Shown here: piece by piece, positions 1 through 6,765 of the stretch
Position numbering within the stretch: the stretch's first letter is position 1
Layout of the letters: the number at the start of each line of letters is the position of its first letter
Source of the DNA: Xanthomonas sp. Leaf131
GTDB taxonomy: Bacteria; Pseudomonadota; Gammaproteobacteria; Xanthomonadales; Xanthomonadaceae
Reading direction: 5' to 3'
Assembly: GCF_001423495.1 (NCBI RefSeq)
Contig: NZ_LMOG01000005.1
Span: forward strand, 194,708-258,707
DNA length: 64,000 bases
The notes under the pieces: model-generated
Databases searched by the model: none
What the model was told of the DNA's origin: nothing
The model's input: only the letters and a program-made list of their open reading frames with translations
Made by a program: the position numbers and the translations under genes

Positions 1-759
1 GCCAACTACCCATTCGATTTCCGCGACGCGGACATCAAGATCGCCAGGCAGGTCTGTGGTCGATTATTGGATGTAAAGATCGCCGACGTGGATTTCAGTC
101 CGAATGTAACCAAGGCGGCCAAGGAGCTGCGTCTTGGCGATGGGCGGACCCTGTACGACACAATCAAGCAGGACTTCGATACGGTCGTGACCGACGTTGT
201 CAAGGAAGTTCGCAGGGTCAAGAAATACGACAAGGACGGAAACGAATTCTTTCAGGAGCTGCTTGTGCCGAGAACTGTATCCGTCGATGGCGCTGCCGAG
301 CGCGCCCCGGAGCAGTCGAAGTTCTATATCGACCATGACAAGGCGATGAGCAGTGCCAAGGTTCTGAATGTCGGAAATAAGATGGGTGAGGATGGCTTGA
401 GGATCATAGCGCTCAATGTGATCCAGAATCGTTTCGCTGTCTGTGAATCCATTGCCGCGACGATCGTCTATCAATGCAGGCAACAAGGATTCCACGGCAG
501 GATCGAGTGGATAGGCATTCCTTACGGGCCGAAAACGGGACACGCAATCGTTGTTGCGCATCGGGAGGGCGATGAAGTCAATAATCCATCAAGCTGGGGA
601 GATAATTGGTTCATCATGGACATGTGGTACTACAACCTGGGGATGAGGGATCGCTATCTCTGGTCAACCAAGCAGGAGCAGGCGGACTACCTTCAGAAGG
701 ACATCACCGATTACATCGGTGTGAATGGCGGCCTGAAGCTGATGGGGGGCATCGGCTGA
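1..759 (+). CDS. Truncated protein with a Cys/His/Asp arrangement (candidate papain/transglutaminase-like effector)
   Basis: The reading frame is open from base 1, so the N terminus lies outside the window; a TTG at 67 is not needed as a start. Family not recognised. The C-terminal third has a cysteine (codon 442-444, context FAVCES), a histidine (541-543, context TGHAIVV) and an aspartate (619-621, context FIMDMW) in the order and rough spacing of papain or transglutaminase-like enzymes, with Trp-rich segments around the Asp. No signal peptide or membrane segment is visible in the part seen. Base composition is AT-richer than the T6SS core downstream. Its position in the island beside a phosphatase-like gene suggests an effector, but this is inference; a non-enzymatic role is possible. 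Confidence 0.6.
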   Translation, partial: ANYPFDFRDADIKIARQVCGRLLDVKIADVDFSPNVTKAAKELRLGDGRTLYDTIKQDFDTVVTDVVKEVRRVKKYDKDGNEFFQELLVPRTVSVDGAAERAPEQSKFYIDHDKAMSSAKVLNVGNKMGEDGLRIIALNVIQNRFAVCESIAATIVYQCRQQGFHGRIEWIGIPYGPKTGHAIVVAHREGDEVNNPSSWGDNWFIMDMWYYNLGMRDRYLWSTKQEQADYLQKDITDYIGVNGGLKLMGGIG

Positions 760-1098
760 TGCAAAAACGGTCGAAAGCCAACTGAACCATCAGGGTCCAA
801 AGAGGGCGGTCCAAAGGAGTCTCCAAAGGTGTCAGAGTCATTATTCGACCCCATTTGGAGGCGGCGTTTGGCCCTCCGCACGGCCGAATAGTCCCGCAAC
901 GGCAGAGTATCGCTTAGATTTTGGCCTGGTAGCGACAGCGAGCAAGTACAGAAAGCTCGGAATCGAACAGGTCCGCTTTGTAATGGCCCTCCCACAGCCA
1001 ACCGCCCGCCACGCAGACACACAATCGGTGCAATGGATTGAAGCGTCGATTCCGCGCACTTTGAACATCATGGATTTCAATGCAGGTCGAGACGTTAT
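760..1098. other. Intergenic spacer, degenerate repeat
   Basis: No convincing gene. It carries a short degenerate stretch (849-884) that recurs at 2811-2846 on the far side of the insertion sequence, and scattered GTCAGAGT-type words of the kind common between Xanthomonas accessory genes. No obvious terminator. Confidence 0.5.
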
Positions 1099-1851
1099 AT
1101 GCCGGAAAAGAATGGTTGGACAATCACAGTCGAAAAAGGCGGCGGCATTCTCACCAATGGCGATCTGCGCATCGTCTTTGGCAAGAAAAAGTATGCAATG
1201 GGCAACACCATGGAATGGGCGCGCATTGACCTGACCAAGATGGCGCATGGCGACTATACACGCGACACGTCGGAGAACACCGTGCCGCGCTTCATCGCGG
1301 CCGCGGACAGGATGTCGAGCCTGTTCAAGGCCGGAGGAAAGACAGTGACTGTCAATTGCATGAACGGGAACAGTAGAACCTCCTTCGCGCTGATCGTCTA
1401 TCTGATTCGTCATCAAGACTTTTCATGGGACGACGCGTCCAAGCTGATAGCGGGCGGCCAGGCGGAGCGAAAGGACATTCGCTTCAATCTCAATGCGGAG
1501 GGCCACAACGGGAGATACTCCGAGTGGGTAAAAGTATGGATCAAAAAGGGGAGCATGAAACGTGGTGGAGACGTCGACTACATGGGGGCCCACTCAGGCG
1601 TCACCCAGGAAAGGAACAAGACGGTCTTCATGGTGTATGACAAGTGGCCGGGAGTCCGCAAACGCAAGCACGAGGAGCAAATCGCACACGACGAAGAGTC
1701 CGATGAGCTGCCCCGTCCCACCAAAAAGCGCAAGACCCATACGCCGGAAGCAGAAAGACTCAGAGCGGAGGCAATACGCTTCCTGAGGGAAAACCCCTAT
1801 GCGGGAAGCTACACACGAAGTGGTAGATCCTTCAAAGGGGACGGAATCTGA
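1099..1851 (+). CDS. Protein tyrosine/dual-specificity phosphatase-like protein with basic NLS-like tail
   Basis: 250 residues. Residues 87-94 read CMNGNSRT, matching the PTP signature CxxGxxR(S/T) with the nucleophilic Cys codon at 1357-1359 and the phosphate-binding Arg codon at 1375-1377; the residue before Cys is Asn instead of the usual His. A hydrophobic helix (FALIVYLI) follows, as in PTP folds. The last third is very basic and holds two clusters, RKRKH (about residues 187-191) and KKRK (about 209-212), spaced like a bipartite nuclear localisation signal. No signal peptide. ATG 1099 is the first ATG after an in-frame stop at 1039; the ribosome site is weak. The AT-richer island context suggests acquired DNA and a role as a eukaryote-directed effector, which is inference; the secretion route (T6SS or T3SS) cannot be read from sequence. 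Confidence 0.7.
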   Translation: MPEKNGWTITVEKGGGILTNGDLRIVFGKKKYAMGNTMEWARIDLTKMAHGDYTRDTSENTVPRFIAAADRMSSLFKAGGKTVTVNCMNGNSRTSFALIVYLIRHQDFSWDDASKLIAGGQAERKDIRFNLNAEGHNGRYSEWVKVWIKKGSMKRGGDVDYMGAHSGVTQERNKTVFMVYDKWPGVRKRKHEEQIAHDEESDELPRPTKKRKTHTPEAERLRAEAIRFLRENPYAGSYTRSGRSFKGDGI

Positions 1852-1866
1852 AGTTTCCCAGCCTTA

Positions 1867-2721
1867 GAGCGTGTTATGAACTTTGCCCTTGTCACGCTAA
1901 CGTATGCGGATGAAGCCTCGTAAGCCATATCCGACCGATATCTCCGACGAAGAATGGGCCTTTGCTGCGCCATATCTCACACTGATGGATGCGCAAGCAC
2001 CGCAGCGCAAATACGCGCTACGCGCGATGTTCAACGCACTGCGCTGGATCGCACGCGCCGGCGCACCGTGGCGATTGCTTCCCAACGATTTCCCGCCTTG
2101 GGAGGCGGTGTATCAGCAAACGCAGCGCTGGCTGCAGGCAGGCTGCTTTGAAGCCATGGTCAGCGATCTGCGCTCACTCTTGCGTGTGGCACAGGGGAAG
2201 AAAGGCCAGCCGAGCGCGGTGATTTTGATGGCCGTACGCTGCAGTCCACCTGTGAAAGTGGGCCGCGTGCTGGATACGATGGTTATAAGCGCAAGAAGGG
2301 AAGCAAGGTGCACATGGCAGTCGATACGCTGGGACATCTGCTCGCCGTCCAGGTCACGCCGGCCAATGAGCAGGAACGCGCGCAGGTCCGTTCGTTGGCC
2401 CAAGAGGTACAACACGTGACCGGCGAGACGGTCAAGATCGCTTTTGTCGATCAGGGTTACACCGGTCAAGAGCCGGCGCAGGCGGCCAAGGAAGAAGGCA
2501 TCGAGTTGCACGTCATCAAGCTGCAAGAAGCGAAAAAAGGCTTTGTCTTGCTGCCGCGCCGCTGGGTCGTCGAGCGTAGCTTCGGCTGGGTCAATCGCTT
2601 CAGACGACTGGCACGCGACTATGAGCGATTGCCGGAAACCTTGGCCGGTTTGCACTTTGTCGTCTTTACGATCTGATGCTTGGAAATGCAGTCACGCTCT
2701 TTCAAAGTTCATAACACGCTC
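1867..2721 (+). mobile_element. IS5-family insertion sequence, 855 bp
   Basis: Perfect 19-bp terminal inverted repeats are visible: GAGCGTGTTATGAACTTTG at 1867-1885 and its reverse complement at 2703-2721. TA dinucleotides flank both ends (1865-1866 and 2722-2723), compatible with the short TA-type target duplication of IS5-family elements. The interior carries one transposase interrupted by a frameshift. It lies directly after the phosphatase-like gene, whose stop is 16 bp upstream, so that gene is not disrupted. Confidence 0.9.
1904..2676 (+). pseudogene. IS5-family transposase, frameshifted
   Basis: The first part (1904 to about 2227) starts MRMKPRKPYPTD and continues ISDEEWAFAAPYL, typical of IS5-family transposases of xanthomonads. 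The second part, in the -1 frame from 2227 to 2676, reads [20 protein letters not shown] and on through [18 protein letters not shown] and [14 protein letters not shown], the conserved DDE/YREK C-terminal region. Reading base 2227 twice would join the halves into one protein of about 257 residues, the usual length. The junction (GTG ATT TTG ATG) is not a canonical slippery heptamer, so a one-base deletion that inactivates the gene is more likely than programmed frameshifting. Confidence 0.85.
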
Positions 2722-3266
2722 TAGCTCTAACCAATCAATACGTTGTAATGGATCGGGTTTGCAAAAGTGCGCGTATGGCATCAATAAATGCGTCGAAGTG
2801 ATCTTTCAACCCATTTAGAGGCAGCGTTTGGACGTCCGCGTGTCCGGACGGGGGCGACGCGCCATGTGGAAGGATGCCAAGAAAGTTCATCAACGATGAG
2901 GCTTTTGTCCGATAAGGACTATCGGTGCCACTACTTGGGTCTACTTGGAAAATCTGAATGCGCTGCGGCATAGATTTTCATGAAATGAATCTGGCCCATT
3001 AAAGGCGGAGGCTGGTCGGGTCGCCACTCTCTGAGACGTTCTGACGGGTTAATGCTTCGGTGCGAAGGGACGATGCGCCATCGCCATGGCTTCGCAGGCG
3101 TGGATACAAAAACACCGTTTTGATGGAAGTGATCCGTGTCTTGTGTACCCAACAGAAAAGCGTCGCTACCGTCCGATAGGTGATCGAAATGGATCCGACA
3201 CCGGCGGTCTGGACCCCGGCGATCTTGGTGGCTTCTTAGGTCTTACCCTTGAATATGAGGTGATGT
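2722..3266. other. Intergenic region, 545 bp, with candidate regulatory motif
   Basis: No gene supported: the short open frames here have no ribosome site and no recognisable features. It contains the second copy of the degenerate 36-base stretch (2811-2846) and, at 3031-3050, a CTGAGACGTTCTGACGGGTT element that recurs upstream of T6SS genes. Confidence 0.5.
3031..3050 (+). promoter_or_regulatory. Candidate EcfK-type promoter motif, copy 1
   Basis: CTGAGACGTTCTGACGGGTT, followed closely by TGCTTCGG. The same element with small changes occurs at 6690, 12002, 13824 and 18575, each upstream of a T6SS or island gene. Here it lies about 220 bp upstream of the CxxC protein at 3267. Assignment to EcfK is inference. 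Confidence 0.4.
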
Positions 3267-3575
3267 ATGGTTGACATGGTATGCAGTGTCTGCAAGAAAC
3301 CTGCGTTGGGCCTTGTGACCAAGCCGGTCAATCCATCGGATCTGCGCCACCGGAAATGCGACGGTGCGGTGGTAGAGACCCAGCAAAGCGTGGTTGTCCA
3401 GAAATCCGCGCTCGCCGCGGAAGGGCGTGAAAAGGCAGCAGAGCGCAAGGCCCTGACCGGCCGCGATCACCAGGGCAATCACGACAGCCTTACCAAGCCG
3501 GGAGTACGTGGAGGTCCCAAGGGCGATCGCCACGATAACGGACGTCGTCAGAACGGATCGGCAGGGCAAAAATGA
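3267..3575 (+). CDS. Small hypothetical protein with N-terminal CxxC
   Basis: 102 residues, not recognised. A strong ribosome site (GAGGTGA, 3256-3262) precedes ATG 3267. It opens MVDMVCSVCKKPALGL, a zinc-ribbon-like CxxC, with a His-x3-Cys (HRKC) about 25 residues later that could complete a metal site. The C-terminal half is Lys/Arg/Gly-rich and probably disordered. The opening resembles in style the start of the protein at 5562 (CGECGN). A frame of similar length runs on the opposite strand (3243-3569), but it has no ribosome site of comparable quality. Function unknown. Confidence 0.5.
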   Translation: MVDMVCSVCKKPALGLVTKPVNPSDLRHRKCDGAVVETQQSVVVQKSALAAEGREKAAERKALTGRDHQGNHDSLTKPGVRGGPKGDRHDNGRRQNGSAGQK

Positions 3576-3664
3576 CGGTGGCTATCCGATGGCCTGCCAG
3601 GGTCTGATCGATTCATTTCTCGGTCGGGTCATCATTCGGTGCGCGGTGTTACAAGGGTAAATCC

Positions 3665-4585
3665 ATGGCAATCACGTTCAATGCCGGCAACGGACGATGG
3701 GAGACCGATCATTCGGTGCCGCGTCTGCAGAGCGCATGGCCGGTCGCCGAGCGGGTGAGCGACAATCTCATCGGTTTCGGCCTGCTGACCATCGTCGGCC
3801 AGCGCGAGAGAACCCGTACCGATGTGCGCAACAACGACACCACGGTCGGAGCGCACCACGTCTCCAATGGGGTGATAGAGGAGATGATCTGCGCGCTTTT
3901 GAACAGGGACATCAACGTCATCCAGTTCTGCGGCTTCATCGGTGCAATGGTCGTGCCGCCGCCGTCGTACCTGCTGTCGTTGCCGACGCAGTTCTTCGTT
4001 CTGGGAAACGCGCTCAACGTCATGGGCGAGTCGATCGCATTGATGATAAATTCGACGGCAAGCGCCAGCCGGGCGCGTCAAGGTCGTGCGGCCAATCACC
4101 TCGCCGATACCTTGAGCCACCTGCACACCAATCTCAGGCTTGGCCAGAAGCGCACCAACAGCGCACTGGGTGGCGGAGTGGATCCCCGGGTGGCCAGGAA
4201 CGCGGGGATAGATCCTGTGGCGTGGCTCGAGATCCTGTACCAGTACGTGACGGGCGATACCCGGCCGCGCATGGCCGCCGAGAGCATCTACGCGTTGAGC
4301 ATGGTCAGGCTTACCGTGCCTGGACGCGAGGACCTGGAGTTCAAGCCGGCCTATTCGGACCGGCCTCTGTCGATCATGTCCTCGGTCGATGGCGACCACG
4401 ACATGCAGTCCCGCACCGGCCTGACGGTCCATGGCGCGCAGTACGGCATGCTGCAGAACCCGATGCGACGCGCCGCGCATGTGCCCTACACGCGCTACGT
4501 GCTGCCGCTGTCCTGGGCGTATCTGGTGATCGGCATCGCCTGCCTCTACATGTACCTGAAGATCTTCCAGTCGGGCAGCGATTGA
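3665..4585 (+). CDS. Hypothetical membrane protein of the T6SS accessory island
   Basis: 306 residues, family not recognised. ATG 3665 is preceded by AAGGG. Hydrophobic stretches lie at about residues 85-130 (FCGFIGAMVVPPPSYLLSL, then FFVLGNALNVMGESIALMI) and at the C terminus (about 280-300, LSWAYLVIGIACLYMYLKIF), giving two or three membrane segments; there is no signal peptide. The middle is hydrophilic and Arg-rich. A decayed copy of its last part (NPMRRAAHVPYT) is found downstream at about 6505-6541, so the family has been duplicated in the island. It could be an immunity protein or a membrane-targeting effector; neither is shown. Confidence 0.65.
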   Translation: MAITFNAGNGRWETDHSVPRLQSAWPVAERVSDNLIGFGLLTIVGQRERTRTDVRNNDTTVGAHHVSNGVIEEMICALLNRDINVIQFCGFIGAMVVPPPSYLLSLPTQFFVLGNALNVMGESIALMINSTASASRARQGRAANHLADTLSHLHTNLRLGQKRTNSALGGGVDPRVARNAGIDPVAWLEILYQYVTGDTRPRMAAESIYALSMVRLTVPGREDLEFKPAYSDRPLSIMSSVDGDHDMQSRTGLTVHGAQYGMLQNPMRRAAHVPYTRYVLPLSWAYLVIGIACLYMYLKIFQSGSD

Positions 4586-4765
4586 GTCGCTCGCGATCCG
4601 GAAGCCGTGTGGTCTGGTCAAAGGGACAGCGGTCAAAGTGGTCAGAGTGATTTCAGAGAGCCCGCCCGGCTTGAATGGCTTTGACCCTATCGGGCTTCGA
4701 TTGTGCCGCAGGCGGCCCTTTCAGTTCCGTTCCGAGTAGAGCGGCCCCATACGAGGAGAACACCG
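4586..4765. other. Intergenic spacer, 180 bp
   Basis: Contains the words GTCAAAG and GTCAGAGTGATTTC (4617-4654), like the degenerate GTCAGAGT-type palindromes scattered between Xanthomonas accessory genes. No gene seen. Confidence 0.4.
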
Positions 4766-5452
4766 ATGTCGCTGGTCGAGGAACTTGCGCGGGGGCCGCG
4801 TGCCTTTCTGTCCCGCCATGTCGTCGTCGTCGACGAAGAGGGCGTGATCAGCCATGCCGGTTTTCGCGAATGGCGGCAGAAGGGGTGCCAGACCGATCTG
4901 GAGGGGCGGACGACCTTTCCGCCGGCAGGTGTGTACCGTTTCACCCTCGTCCACGCGTTCAACAACGTCGTGCTGCTGCGTCCCGACGACGGCAGAAGCG
5001 GGGCCGGCATGAGGGCGCACTGGCTGCCGTGGCGATCGGGAGCCGCAACATCGGCCGACATCGATTCCAGCGCCGCGCCATTGTTCTTCACTTCCGAACT
5101 CACCGGCTGCCGGCTGACCAAGCTGCAGGACCCGCAGGACCCCAGGAAGGCGAAGGTTGCGCATCTGGCCGGCAACATGCCGCGCGGCGTGGTCGACCGC
5201 AATCAGGCCGAGAAAACGTTGTTCCCCGGCGAGAAGAAGAACACAGTCGATTCGCGTGCGCGGCGGATGTCGATGTCGGGTGGTACGCCCTACACGAACA
5301 GCACATCGTCGTTCGTCATCGGCTATGCGACGCCGTCGGGCTGGAAGTTCGTCGCCCAGGTCGTGACGGGGCAGATGACGGGCTCCGACATCGACCTGGA
5401 CAAGAGCGTCCCCATCGTCGTGCCGATGGCGCAGGTTCTCGACGGAATCTAA
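4766..5452 (+). CDS. Hypothetical protein of the T6SS accessory island
   Basis: 228 residues, not recognised. A strong GAGGAGA ribosome site (4752-4758) sits 7 bases before ATG 4766, which decides this start over the upstream in-frame ATG at 4703. The protein starts MSLVEELARGPRAFLSRHVV; it appears globular and soluble, with no signal peptide or clear membrane segment, many short beta-type stretches (VYRFTLVHAFNNVVLL, SSFVIGYATPSGWKFVAQVV), and few cysteines. It lies 180 bp after the membrane protein at 3665 on the same strand, so the two may work as a pair, for example effector and immunity. That is inference only. Confidence 0.65.
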   Translation: MSLVEELARGPRAFLSRHVVVVDEEGVISHAGFREWRQKGCQTDLEGRTTFPPAGVYRFTLVHAFNNVVLLRPDDGRSGAGMRAHWLPWRSGAATSADIDSSAAPLFFTSELTGCRLTKLQDPQDPRKAKVAHLAGNMPRGVVDRNQAEKTLFPGEKKNTVDSRARRMSMSGGTPYTNSTSSFVIGYATPSGWKFVAQVVTGQMTGSDIDLDKSVPIVVPMAQVLDGI

Positions 5453-5561
5453 AGGCGGCTGCGTATCTTCATGGGGCATCGCGCGAGAAAAGGATGACCT
5501 CATCGCAGCGTGGCTTGGTAGGACTGGAATTGAATGGCCAGAAACGATTCAGGAGGTTTCC

Positions 5562-6476
5562 ATGCCCTTTTGCGGAGAATGCGGTAACCAGGTGTTCGGA
5601 AACGCGCACGACCACCTTCCAACGTGTAGTCATCGTCGGATGACCCATAAGCGTACGGGGGATGGCTCGCCTCGCGGATCCGATAAAGACTCCAAGGGTG
5701 GCGTCGTTAAAAGGCAGAGGTCGGTCCGGATTCAGCACAGAGCGCAGTCAGAGATGAACGCGCTGCTCAATTCTGCTTATGGACATAACAAGCCGACACT
5801 GATCATGGGGGATATCACGCCTTCACTCCACCGCCCTTTGAGTCAAGGCAATGAAGGGCGATATTATACGTCTACCCAAGCCAGGAGGGAGATCGAGCGA
5901 ACCATCGACAGTACGGCAAGAACCTATACAGGAGAGGGCGAACTGCCTGACATGGCCAGGGAAATGCTGCAGCGGTCGAGAAGTTTGGGCAGGTCCATGC
6001 TGCATTTCAGTAGCCGAACCGCCAACACTGGATATAGAACGGGCCAAGACGTGACGTATACCGAAGTCACGGGTGCCGATCATTCGGGCACGAGAACCAC
6101 AAGCGACACGCCGAGGCCGAGGAGCCCTCCGCCGTTTTCAACCGGCGAAGAATTGCCAGTTCCCAATCTGCGTTACGAACAAACGCATCAATCCGCCTAC
6201 AGTTTCACCGGTCTTCCCGGCAGCACGGTGCATGCGCCTACGCAGGCCAACCAAGCTGCAGATACCAATCTGGAAAGATTCGTCAGTCGCTCGCCCGGAG
6301 GATTCATCGTTCGGGAAGATACCTATGAACGGTCTTCCCTGACCGCATTCCGGCCGATGGACGGTGGTGGCTATGAGAGCCGCAGTGTCAGTTACATGCG
6401 GCGCTTGCCTGCTCCAGAGGAGCCGGATCCTGCGCCTTCAAGCGGATCGCCTTCCAAAGACAAGGATGCGCAGTGA
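5562..6476 (+). CDS. Hypothetical low-complexity protein with N-terminal zinc-ribbon-like motif
   Basis: 304 residues, not recognised. The GGAGG ribosome site (5552-5556) is very good. It begins MPFCGECGN with a later HDHLPTCSH, giving CxxC plus Cys/His ligands that could bind zinc within the first 25 residues. The rest is rich in Ser, Thr, Arg, Gly and Pro (RPRSPPPFS, PAPSSGSPSKDKDAQ at the C terminus) and is probably largely disordered, with no membrane segment. Codon use is less GC-biased than in the T6SS core. A disordered Ser/Thr/Pro-rich protein in an effector island could be a secreted substrate, but nothing identifies a function. Confidence 0.55.
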   Translation: MPFCGECGNQVFGNAHDHLPTCSHRRMTHKRTGDGSPRGSDKDSKGGVVKRQRSVRIQHRAQSEMNALLNSAYGHNKPTLIMGDITPSLHRPLSQGNEGRYYTSTQARREIERTIDSTARTYTGEGELPDMAREMLQRSRSLGRSMLHFSSRTANTGYRTGQDVTYTEVTGADHSGTRTTSDTPRPRSPPPFSTGEELPVPNLRYEQTHQSAYSFTGLPGSTVHAPTQANQAADTNLERFVSRSPGGFIVREDTYERSSLTAFRPMDGGGYESRSVSYMRRLPAPEEPDPAPSSGSPSKDKDAQ

Positions 6477-6765
6477 GCGTTCCAGTTCGAAGATCGCGCG
6501 TCTAAACCCGATGCGGTGCGCGGCGCATGTGCCCTGCACGCCTGTGTCCTGCCACGCGATGCCCAGTTCCGGTTCGCGCAGGTGCCGATGCGCGTGCATG
6601 CACGCGCGCAGCGCCGGACGTGGCGGTGATCGACCTGGGATTGTCTGACGTGGATGCCCGAACAACGCCGTGCGCTGCACATCGGATGCCTGAGACGTTC
6701 TGCCGGGTGCAGTTGCCGGGGCCCGCTACCGTCGGTCCCGACCATCACGTCACAGGAAGAAAGGC
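6477..6765. pseudogene. Spacer with decayed fragment of the 3665-4585 gene
   Basis: Bases 6505-6541 match 4457-4493, inside the 3' part of the upstream membrane protein gene, at about 32 of 37 positions; translated it reads NPMRCAAHVPCTP against NPMRRAAHVPYTR. The similarity fades on both sides. The spacer ends with a CTGAGACGTTCTGCCGGGTG element at 6690 just before the 6766 gene. Confidence 0.55.
6690..6709 (+). promoter_or_regulatory. Candidate EcfK-type promoter motif, copy 2
   Basis: CTGAGACGTTCTGCCGGGTG, followed by TTGCCGG at 6713-6719, ending about 55 bp before ATG 6766, a sensible distance for a promoter. It is nearly identical to copies at 3031 and 18575. Confidence 0.45.

Noticed and set aside
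1084..1105. CGAGACGTTATATGCCGG at the start of the phosphatase-like gene as a sixth copy of the motif
   Set aside because: Spacing differs by two bases and it overlaps the start codon, so it cannot act as a promoter for that start; too weak to count.
2218..2232. Programmed -1 frameshift to make IS5 transposase
   Set aside because: The bases at the junction do not form a canonical slippery heptamer and most members of this type have one continuous frame; a disabling deletion is simpler.
3243..3569. Minus-strand frame with hydrophobic N terminus opposite the 3267 gene
   Set aside because: It lacks a good ribosome site and the plus-strand frame has a strong one; the hydrophobic look comes from complement codons.
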